From Xiphydria camelus (Eukaryota; Arthropoda; Insecta; Hymenoptera; Xiphydriidae): 64,000 bases of DNA. Location of the stretch: contig OY783195.1 of the NCBI GenBank assembly GCA_963678675.1, forward strand, positions 9,801,277 to 9,865,276, read 5' to 3'. Positions within the stretch are counted from its first letter, which is position 1, and each line of letters begins with the position of its first letter. Position numbers and translations under genes: made by a program. The notes beneath the pieces were generated by a model. It worked only from the letters and a program-made list of their open reading frames with translations. It was not told where the DNA came from and did no database searches. Below are positions 55,152 to 64,000 of the stretch, piece by piece.

Positions 55152-56997
55152 ATACTGATATTATCTCCCTGGGGGCACAAATGAAGTATGTGGCCACAGT
55201 CCAAATTGGCCCCCGTCCTTACAACCCCTCGTGAGTATGACGGGGGAATACCGTTATAAATGACGCATCCCCCGGGAGCATTAAAAGAAAAAAATCCACT
55301 TTACCGCATATGCCCATGACGACACTGCAGTGACTTCAGACTCATTACCCCGAGGCTCGTCAAAGTGCAGCCAAAAAGCTCCGTATTTCCCGTCGCTACG
55401 ACCTTCTCCGACCTTTCAGCGTGAGACGTTCAAGGAATACCTGGCCGTAATGTCCCCCAGTAACGCATAACAGCGACGCCCCGAAGCAACGACCGCAATG
55501 ATTTTGGATGCTTCCCGAGCCAACCCACTCCGCGTCGCCATTTACGTGTACACACCTACCGCACGCGCCCCCGATAAAACGTCGACGCCGAGATGGGCGC
55601 GTATGCAGTTGTAGTTGAGCGACAGAAGCCCTCGGGACAATAATCCCAAACGCAGCGTACAAATTAACCGCCGCTACCGCGATGACTTGAGCTCTCGTGT
55701 ACACACATCCTCCTGGTTCCCGGTTCTTGGCCGATGAGCTGCGCGAGCAACGCACGAATGTTCCCTAATAGACACCCCGCGTTAGTGTTTGTGAGGGCTG
55801 GTGGAGAGCATCCGTGCAACCACAGATTCAGGCGGCATGTGTATGAAATTCGTACGTACGTACCATTACCTAGAATATTAGACGCCCCTTCCATTTTCTC
55901 GGTAATGAGAGCACTGCGGGTCAACAAAATTATCACTTTTTTTTCGTTAGAAATACAAAACCAAATGGGTTATATAAATTTTGGAAATCTATCTCCCGTT
56001 TTACACCGGCTCTAAAGTCATGTGTTTGAGAAAAATGAAGTGAAGTTTATAAGAATTGAATTTTAAAGAAGTTTTTAATTTCATTTTTCTCGAAAACTTG
56101 ACTTGCTATGCATATTTTGCTCGCAGATTTAGATTCAGCGTTAAATAATAATCTTCCACGGTATAACAAAATTTGAAGAAATTTGAATCAAATTTCATGG
56201 AGGCATGTGCTGCACTTAGTCACTCGATAAAATTTGGTCCAAGTTGTTTGAATTTATAAATTGCACCGCGAAACGCAATTAGTGATTATTATCAATTTTT
56301 GTACGCTGAAACTTGGTTTTTAATCTGATGATTTTTCTTGTTGACCGGTATAATCGACGCGACGATTCGACCAAAGGACAATCAAGTATGTTTCATGCCG
56401 TGTTTGAAAATAATAATAATGAAGTAGTACACATTAAGTTCAAAGAAATCGCAGTGTTCGGGCATATATGTACCTATAGGTAAGCAATTTTTTAACTAGA
56501 ATAAGTGTGTCTAACGATTGATACGATAGCAAAGACATATAAGTATGGAAACCATTGTAGATCATTTTATCGAAACGTTGAGACATATTATACTTTCGCT
56601 AATTTCCAATAACATTCATTGATTCGGAATTAGAGAATATAAATATGTAAATATATTTCGAGGGCAATTAAAATTAAATTAGATCACGATCAATTCTTCC
56701 AGCAAATCCATTTGATCCCCACAATAGCTATAGGGAAATATATAGTTATACCAGCCCTTCGATGTTAAGCCTAATAGGCTGGAGTTAATGGTCTAAAAAG
56801 GAATGGCATTCACTTTCGGTAATAAAAGTAACAATGTCGATCGATGAGGTGAAGTACTCTAGAATAAAGGGATGGAATTCCCTTAACTCTTTAAACTGCA
56901 CTTTTTTCATCCGATTCTCGTAAAAATCGATATACCTACAAGTGATTTTCGATGCACGAATTTGAAATATATTTTTGAGATTATACCCCGTGTTTAG
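55148..56997. other. Intergenic, no supported gene
   Basis: 55150-55860 is GC-richer and has a 119-codon minus-strand frame (55755-55396, Arg/Gly/Cys-rich) with no recognised domain. The remainder is AT-rich. Confidence 0.35.
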
Positions 56998-57305
56998 TTT
57001 AATACACGCCAGTGCGATGACTTACATGCATATTGAATATTCCGCAGTCGCTTCCTGTAATTCGGTATTAATGTCGATAATCAAGATTCGCGAATCAAAT
57101 CGCACTATCGGTCTGAGAAACATCGGTTATCTCATTAGTGGTTAAAGTGACAGACGCTCCGATATACAATAGTTTCCATACTTATATGTACTTTTTTCGA
57201 ATAATCAGACTAAGCAGTGTTATTTAGTTCGGATCTTGGATGTCGGTATTATCATCGATTCACAGAAAATTACAGCGAGCGGGGTGCACAAACCGATATG
57301 CAATC
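56998..57305. repeat. Decayed family D inverted repeat
   Basis: AATACACGCCAGTGCGATGA, AACATCGGTTATCTCATTAGTGG and ACCGATATGCAATCCGCACTG match the outer arms and inner part of 20698-21278 at about 70-75%. The order is preserved, so it is an old full-length copy. Confidence 0.55.
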
Positions 57306-57739
57306 CGCACTGCCCAAATAGCACCGAAAGCACATTTTCAGCTTGGCGGTAAGAAAATCGCAAAAATAGACACAATAATGGTAGAAAATACTAAATAGTT
57401 ACTATTAGCAGCAAAAAAGTTTCGTATCTTCTAAAAAGGTTAGCGCCTTACAAACGAGAAATAGCTGAATTCATTAAAATGCTACGTTGTGGAGGGGGGA
57501 TAGCTGAAACAATATATTTATTATCACTATTTGCCTACTATAAGCAGTCTTTATTCACGCTACGCTAAGATAAGTATCTAAAAGGAGGTTCCTACACATA
57601 TCATAATTTTACGTTCTACATTAGGCATAAAAAGTACGCATCAGAAGTATATAGGAAAAACATGATAGTTTGTAGCTATTATATTTTCGAGCAACTGTAA
57701 CAGGAAATGATGGATAGTTTCTTGCAAGTAAAGGAAGTA

Positions 57740-57980
57740 CCACAAAAACAGATTCTCTGTAAAAAAAGGCGGCATGTTCATTCAGTGCCAACAAAAATTG
57801 ATACGTAAAATACTGTCCAAAAAAGATTTGAAATCAATTAAGATCGCCATGTTCAAGAGTTATATATAAAAAGTAAAAGGCATCATTTGAAAGGGAAATT
57901 ATTGTAAATCAAGTGACTACAAAATTCGACTAAAAAAATTTATAAAAAAATTTTAATAAAAAAGAACTTGCCGCGTTTTT
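57740..57980. repeat. Single arm of foldback G
   Basis: CCACAAAAACAGATTCTCTG to GAACTTGCCGCGTTTTT is about 97% identical to 37979-38220. The partner arm and core are absent. Confidence 0.88.
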
Positions 57981-58414
57981 CCCAGTGACTTTATACTGCT
58001 ACCTACCGACTCGCCTGCCAACCCGCCTAGTGGTGTCGGTTCTTGAAGTGAAACTTCTATGTAGAACCCTCGTTATGACTAAGGATGAGCAACGGTACCC
58101 TTTCTCGCTTACCGGGACGCGGAAACTAGCCAATCGGGGCATACCGCATCAACCCCCACTAGTTCACCATCATTCTCATTCAACCAATCAGAATTCTCAA
58201 TTTCCACTGTGTGGTACACTTCAAACACCCCAACGTTAGAGCGGCTGGAGTGTGGCTGTATACAAAAATACTGCAAATACTACGAATATTGTTACTCCTC
58301 ATTTAACTGTACAATTAACTAACACATTATCTGTGAATACATCAGAATTGGCGATATATGTGCTGCGGAATGTTTCATGGAAAATCAGCAGAAAGTTTTG
58401 ACGGTTGTCATATA

Positions 58415-59285
58415 CAGGGTGACATTTTGAAAACGTGCCACCCCAATATCTCAGAAAGTTACAGAGATTTTCTAAAAAACAAAAATACGATTTCGGCAGT
58501 GGAGAGGGGGAACCAAAATGACATAATCGGAAACACACCCACTCCAACCCCCTTAGGGCTAGCCCCCCCAACTTTTTAATCTTAAATAGCAACCCGCCAT
58601 GTGTGATACAGCGTTGGAAAGCTCGTTAAAAATGCTTTACAGACACCAAATATTGGTACCTTTCGATGAGTAGTTTTCGCGCAAATCGAGAAAGAAACTG
58701 CCAGAAGTAAGTTTTGTCAATTTATTTATTAAAGGTCAATTATGTTACAATACATTTTCGAAGTGATTTCCATCATCTGATCTTACTCCCTGCAATTTCT
58801 TCTTATGGGGACATCTGAAATCTGTTGTTTTTCAAACTCAACCAGCAAGCATTAACCAACTGAAACAGAGAATTATGCAAGAATGTCGCAAAATTTCAAG
58901 AACAACATTTGAAAACGTCCGAAAAATCAATGGAAATCATTTCGAAAATTTATTGTCACGTAATTGACCTTTAATAAATAAATTGACAACTTAATTCTAG
59001 CAGTTTCTTTCTCGATTTGCGCAAAAATTACTCATCGAAAGGTACCAAAATTTGGTGTTGTTGTAAAGCATGTTTAAAGAGCTTTCCAACGCTGTATCAC
59101 ACATGGGGGGTTGCTATTTAAGATTACAAAGTTGAGGGGGCTACCCCTAAAGGGGTTGGAGGGGGTGCGTCTCCGATTATGTCATTTTGGTTCCCCCTCT
59201 CCACTGCCAAAATTGTATTTTTTTTTAGAAAATCTCTGTAACTTTCTGAGATATTGGAGTGGCAAGTTTTCAAAATGTCACTCTG
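58415..59285 (+). mobile_element. 871 bp mariner-derived foldback
   Basis: CAGGGTGACATTTTGAAAAC and the inverted right end CAGAGTGACATTTTGAAAAC are flanked by TA. Inverted homology of about 340 bp per arm covers the ends and continues through the stop codon and the last 12 or so codons of a transposase. What remains between is one C-terminal coding piece. Confidence 0.85.
58776..58967 (+). pseudogene. mariner transposase C-terminal fragment
   Basis: SDLTPCNFFLWGHLKSVVFQ, TQPASINQLKQRIMQECRK, then FENLLSRN and TGA. The block corresponds to PDLTPxDFFLWGxLKxxV, the third catalytic position of DD41D-like mariners, here with Asn in place of the Asp (PCNFF). The rest of the transposase is gone; an inverted copy of the last codons lies at 58710-58773. 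Confidence 0.75.
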
Positions 59286-59289
59286 TATA

Positions 59290-59810
59290 TCAGAATGAAC
59301 GAAATCGGCGAGGTACACCCGGGACGGTTTCCTTTTTAGTACACCTAGGCTTCCACCCCTGTGGATCGCACGCATCTCACGTCATTTACACATCGTCGCG
59401 TTTTACCGTTTCTAGAACGAATCACGATGCCAATCGAATGCAAATAAACGGACAACGTCGAAATGCTGTAGACATTCGCTATATGTATGACATTGAACGG
59501 GAATGGTATTAACCCTTAAGTAAGCGCATGGGAACAGTCACACACAATTTGAAATTTTCTTGACCCTAGGAGCGCTTATGGTGACTAGAGTTGGAGTTTT
59601 CTAATGGACTCAGAAAAGAGTTAACAGACCTATAAAATAATGTTATTTTCATTGTATAAAAATAATACAAATAATCCACATGGTACCATAATTCTTTTCT
59701 CCATTTATTACCTTTTGAAATCACCTTTCCACCCTGATAAATTATAAGATATAGAACTTTTTAAAATAAACAACAGTTACGATGATCTTTTCACATTGAT
59801 ATATCTTATA
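59290..59810. other. Intergenic, no gene seen
   Basis: No recognised ORF. TTTTCTAATGGACTCA at 59597 is mirrored by AGTCCATTAGAAAA at 60713, on either side of the pogo element. Confidence 0.4.
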
Positions 59811-59812
59811 TA

Positions 59813-60695
59813 GGGTAAGGTTGCTATCGATGGACCGGCGCCGTTTCTCTGTGGTTATTGACAACCGGCGCATTGTAGTGGTCATTAAGTGTACTCCGTG
59901 TTGCCAACGATTCGCCATCTTAGTTGTTAGTTTTTCCACGAAGACAGAAAGCGACAGGTAAAGAAGGTAAGATTTTCATGTTTTTCTTGTAATTCACTAG
60001 GTTTAATGGTTGAAATGTTTAAGTGACACGTTAATAGTAATTGAATTTCTTCAGGCATTATTTGAAAGTACTATCAATTCACACTATTTTAACAAATTCA
60101 CAATATAAAATTACTTGTTGCGGAAGGAGACGGGATAAGGTTAAGCAATGCCGTGCTAGTTGCTTTGAATGAGCCGGTGGATTCATGCGCCAAAGAAGTT
60201 AAGCGTTTCAGAGAAGTCTAAACCTAGCTCTCTAGCAAGGAGTCATGGTTTTGTGGCATCTGTGGCATTGACATAGAAGAAGACATGATTCAGTGCTTGT
60301 TGTGTAAAGAGTGGGTTCATGAGAACTGTGCTGGTGTTAAGAAGGGAACCAAAGTTTCCTATTGTGAAAACTGTATCTAGAGTCCTAAAAATAATAATAA
60401 AAAGGTGTGTGTTGATACCTTTTTAAATATGTGTGTATTTAACTGCTATTATAGTATATCTGATTCATGGAAACTGCCTGGCCCAATGAAGGAAACCAGT
60501 TTCGTTGATTGAGCCGATGACCTATTTTTTATTTTTCAAATTACTATTAACAGTAAATATTTGTAACTTGTGTATTTAATGTAGTAAAATGCAAACAGTG
60601 TAATGTTCAAATTACACAACAAATAAAATATATAACACTATCCAAGGATTTTATTACAGATTTTCTTTAAGAGGCCCATTGATAGCAACCTTACG
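59813..60695 (+). mobile_element. pogo-like transposon relic with PHD-finger exon
   Basis: GGGTAAGGTTGCTATCGATGG at the left is mirrored by CCCATTGATAGCAACCTTAC at the right, with TA flanks. The left TIR opens with GGGTAAG, as does the pogo-like element at 421. Inside is the last coding part of a transposase with a C-terminal zinc finger (60246-60380). The DDE domain is missing. Confidence 0.75.
60246..60380 (+). pseudogene. Transposase C-terminal PHD-type zinc finger
   Basis: WFCGICGIDIEEDMIQCLLC then KEWVHENCAGV and YCENCI with stop. Spacing is C-x2-C-x9-C-x2-C-x4-H-x2-C-xn-C-x2-C, the C4HC3 pattern of PHD fingers found at the end of many insect pogo-type transposases. Upstream codons (EPVDSCAKEVKRFREV, stop, stop, LSSKES) are in frame but interrupted. 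A splice acceptor CTCTCTAG at 60224-60231 is an alternative explanation of the upstream stops. Confidence 0.65.
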
Positions 60696-60699
60696 TACC

Positions 60700-61660
60700 T
60701 AAGTCCATTAGAAAACGCAATAACCGATCGAACCGTGGCGCCACTAATTTCCATGCACATAGTGAATATCACGTGAAATTCGACCTCCAATCACTCGACG
60801 ACAACGCGATCCGATTGCCGGTACGGATCTTCGCACTCGTGAAACTATGTATACGGCGAATGACTAGCAGAAGTTTATTCCCCTCCACTAAACGCGAACC
60901 CTATATACACAGTTAGGTTCCTACAAATCCTTGATACGTCTCGGTTCGATATAATTTTTTGATATAGGGAAGCAGTATATACATAAGTACCTCGAAAAAG
61001 TCGCTCGAGATGTACCTCCACTCGCATCTCGAGAAAATAAGAGCACTTTCCGCGTCCCTGCGAACGACATCTTACAGCGATCGTTGGGAGTGTCGTACAC
61101 GAGTGTACCGTATGCACGAGTAAAATGGCTGGTAAAACCTCGCGGAAAGGTTATATCATCGCGCGTACCTACGCGGAATATAAATCGGTTTCAACTCCAT
61201 ATTCGTGGGATGAACGTCAGTGAGAAAACTGTGTTACAAATATATCTATGCTCGTAGGAAAATATAAGGTGCGTTGCACTTTGCTGTAGTTTTTATAATA
61301 TACTGAAAACTGAAAAAGTAATTTTAATACAATAATTTGAAAACATGCATTGTACAGAAAAGGTACGCAGACTTTCTAACAAGAAATTGCCCTTTGAGAT
61401 ATCACCTCAAAAACATGGGTAGGTATCTATAACTGAAAGCGACCTTTACCGTTTTTGCTTGAGACGACATCGATATCTCGAAGTATTCTTTCTGGGTCCA
61501 GTCGATATTTCAGAGAAACCCCCCAAAGCAGTTCTCAACTTATCAAGAGTCTAAGACTGGACGGGTAAAAAATGTAGACAAGAGTATGTCATAATAGATC
61601 TTATAGATCGCAGTGACGGGTTACAGTTACATTGATCAGTATATACTACCTACCTAATTA
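60700..61660. other. Intergenic, no gene seen
   Basis: No recognised ORF or repeat. Confidence 0.4.
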
Positions 61661-61664
61661 TCTA

Positions 61665-62630
61665 CAGTGCGTATAAAAAGTATTCGTACACCGTAAGTTT
61701 TCGGGTAATATCGTCTCGTATGGCATTTGTTCAGGTTTAAATAAATAGACCCATAGGATAGTTCATACACTGGACCTTAATTTGGTACCGACGAATATTG
61801 CAGAAACAATTATAATCACTATTATATTACTTGAAAAAGTAGATAACTCGTATATTTCAGGCCAAGAAAGTATTCGTACACTTACAATGCACGTAAAGTG
61901 AGGACCATATTTAGTACGTTTAATGTTTCTTTGGACTTCCCTTGACCTTGGTTACCGTTCAGAGTCTCTTCTACATCGAATCCATCAATTTTCCCGTGAT
62001 CAAGGGTGATATGGAAGTCTATTCCCCTGGTAGCGTTTTCTCGTGGACGTTTATCCGAAATGACGCTTTTTTTTTCTCACGAATAATCCACAGGTATTTA
62101 ATAAGATGAATGTCTGAAGGCAGGGGAGGTGTATTGAGTTGTTTTGAGGTATCGTATAGTAATCATATCGTCGTAATTAGGCAGTATTCTTCGAATCGTT
62201 TTCATGCATGAAAATGTAATTGTCTCGCAGGCCCATTTTTTCCACACCAACTAGCAAATTGAAATTCAAAACTTTAGTACATGTCTTGTGATCTATTACA
62301 CCGTCGATAAAATGCACGCTGACAACGTTGGCTACACTCATACAGCCCAGACAAGTATGGAACCTCCTCCGTGTTTTACAGTGAAATTACACGTTCTTTG
62401 TTGCGAGCTCGATGTCTCATTTACGCTCTACAAGAAATAAGAAGACACTTTTGGAAGAGGGTTTTATTTACGGAATTGTTTCTACAATATTTGTTGGTGC
62501 TAAATTAAAGTTCAGTATATGGACTATCCTGTAGGTTTATTTATTTAAACGTTGGACCCCCCGGAACAAATACCGTACGAGGCGAGATATCAGCCGAAAA
62601 CTTGCGGTGTATTACTCTTTACACCCACTG
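61665..62630 (-). mobile_element. Tc1-like transposon, decayed
   Basis: Inverted ends CAGTGCGTATAAAAAGTATT and (right, reverse complement) CAGTGGGTGTAAAGAGTAAT, flanked by TA; CCGTAAGTTTTCGG pairs with CCGAAAACTTGCGG. The minus strand has relics such as VKHGGGS, VLVW, VHFIDGVIDHKTC and FMHENDSKNT, the order seen in Tc1 transposases, with many stops. Confidence 0.78.
61900..62400 (-). pseudogene. Tc1-like transposase pseudogene
   Basis: From about 62400 down: VKHGGGS-ILVW, a frame change, DGVIDHKTCTKVLNFN, VEKMGLRDNYIFMHENDSKN (the second Asp region, normally QQDNDPKHT) and INTPPLPSDIHLIKYLWI (normally WPPQSPDLNPIENLW). At least five stops or frameshifts. Inactive. Confidence 0.65.
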
Positions 62631-62671
62631 TATCTATCTGTCCACAGAGGGTGTTAAACTAGGAATCCACT

Positions 62672-62878
62672 AAAATCGACGCGACTCGACTCGACACGAC
62701 ACGCGTTGATACGGCTCGACACGACGCGTTTCTGATTATATGGTTTTCAACGTATTTAAATGGCGTGAGACTCTACTAGGCTTGACACGACTCAAATCGA
62801 CTTGACTAACACGACACGATACGACAAATTTCTAGCTGACCAGATTTTCGTCGAGTCGAATCGTGTCCGCGTCAAGTA
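62672..62878. repeat. CGAC(A/T)-rich degenerate short tandem repeat
   Basis: Clusters of CGACGCGACTCGACTCGACA type, interrupted by 62735-62775, then again to GTCGAGTCGAATCGTGTCCG in inverted sense. Short inverted pairs (CTCGACACGAC / GTCGAATCGTG) may form a weak hairpin. Confidence 0.6.
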
Positions 62879-62879
62879 T

Positions 62880-63665
62880 AGTACCCCTTTCGACAACGAA
62901 TATATTATTACTGACGATATATTTCGAACGAAGAGATGTAGAAATACCGCTGCACAGAGTGGGGTCAATTAAATCAAAAGTTGGCGGAAATTCCATGGAA
63001 CGAAAGTAGGCGGTACAAACAATTGTTTACATGAATTAGTAGCCTACAAGTCACGTGTACCAAAACCAGTTTATTTATCTCGGTGCGGTGCGAGTGGCTC
63101 CCGTTCTGCAAGTCCAAACTTGTACTTCGTGGAAGTTAGATAGTGCAGAGATTATATTAGTGCGTGCTTGTGTGATTACTTTTATTAAATTCTCAGTGAG
63201 TTTATAGCACATGATCTCGTTGTCAACATGGCTACTTTGCTTCAAACAATTTGTTTTGTATGACAAGATTTTGTAGTCATTTTGTATATGCTTAGTTTTA
63301 TTATGTGCCCGAATGTGCCTGAACTTTGGCTTTCGGTTAAAAGTAGTTTGGTATAATATGCGCTTTCAGTGGAAGAAACAAAACGTGCCCATATTTGCTA
63401 ATTTTTAAATAACGCGAAAATGTTCTCGTAAAACAATCAATGAAGACACACCTAAAAAATGTTGAATAAGCTTAGCAACGAGGTTTTGTAGTTATTGGAA
63501 GCTCCAGATACTGACACCACTAGACCATCTGCATCTGAAGAACAGGACAGTTTCTCCAGCATCAGCGATTCTATTGATTCGCCATAGATTTTGCCATAGA
63601 TTTTAACATGTAAATATTCGTGAACGTTAGTTTTATAGTAATGGAAATCAATACCTATATATGAA
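62880..63665. other. Intergenic, no gene seen
   Basis: Contains short unrecognised frames only. Confidence 0.4.
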
Positions 63666-63670
63666 TAGTA

Positions 63671-63869
63671 GGGGAACCTGTTGTACCTAGAACCAAATTG
63701 TACTATTTACGTAACAAACAGACCGTTTGAACAAATTTTGCAGGATATTACCAAGTTAACTACATCACATCTAAAACATTGTAAAAATGTTTTACCATGC
63801 TTAAATTTTTTTTTTTTAATAAATAGATATTTTAGAAAACATGAATTTAGAGCCAAGGTACAACAGGGG
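63671..63869. repeat. Candidate pogo-type MITE
   Basis: GGGGAACCTGTTGTACCTAG at the left and CCAAGGTACAACAGGGG at the right form inverted ends with TA flanks; a further ACGTTGTACCTTGGATGCG follows at 63887. No coding part. Confidence 0.45.
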
Positions 63870-64000
63870 TACGTACCTTGAACATACGTTGTACCTTGGA
63901 TGCGACTATCAATATTTCGGAATCCCCTTTTCAGGTTAATAAAACAGTCAATTTATTTGTGACAACTTAATACTGGATGTTTCCCTTTTCTTAGTTTTAA

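Noticed and set aside
55396..55755. 119-codon minus-strand frame
   Set aside because: GC-rich, no recognisable domain, no start context or neighbours that support it.

Overview
This window looks like AT-rich nuclear DNA from an insect, most likely a hymenopteran. That is inferred from a CYP6-type P450 with short spliced exons, several mariner/Tc1, pogo and PIF/Harbinger relics, a non-LTR retrotransposon and very many TA-flanked foldback elements. Species cannot be fixed from sequence alone. There is a 200-base assembly gap at 50455-50654.

Only one convincing host gene is present. It is a complete six-exon cytochrome P450 (CYP6-like, CYP3 clan) on the + strand, 6815-16985. The spliced frame is open for 519 codons plus stop, every junction has GT/AG, and the C-helix, I-helix, ExxR, PERF and heme-loop motifs are all present. 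A foldback MITE ends 60 bp before its ATG. Intron 2 holds two foldback elements and a minisatellite whose units flip orientation. Intron 5 holds a mariner with two further elements nested inside it.

The rest is almost all mobile or repetitive DNA. 1-5 kb: pogo relic with a nested MITE, and four foldbacks. 17-24 kb: diverged tandem repeat, a MADF-domain pseudogene split by a MITE, a 580 bp inverted repeat, a PIF/Harbinger transposase tail and a CpG-richer block without a supported gene. 25.5-28.1 kb: a 2.6 kb foldback built from a recurring GGCTTGNGTG motif. 28.2-35 kb: a nest bounded by CCCAATTGGGC-tiled ends, containing a 1.3 kb near-perfect palindrome that carries a transposase helix-turn-helix exon on both arms. 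36-42 kb: deleted mariner and further foldbacks from the same pool. 44-45 kb: mariner C-terminal relic. 47.6-50.3 kb: composite of inverted 0.8 kb arms with MITEs in the joints. 50.6-54.5 kb: a nearly complete LINE (ORF1 end, EN-RT ORF2, 3' UTR with a TCAA-repeat tail) followed by 640 bp of (CT)n. 57-62.7 kb: more foldbacks, a pogo relic with a PHD finger and a decayed Tc1.

The observations most worth following are: (a) two separate mariner-type elements whose 5' arm is an inverted copy of their own transposase 3' coding end; (b) a LINE whose ORF1 and ORF2 share one frame across a single TGA with no ATG at the start of ORF2; (c) the GGCTTGNGTG modular foldback and the CCCAATTGGGC-tiled element, neither of which I can place in a known superfamily; (d) a MITE next to a P450 promoter. 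All coordinates of repeat edges were read by eye and may be off by a few bases.
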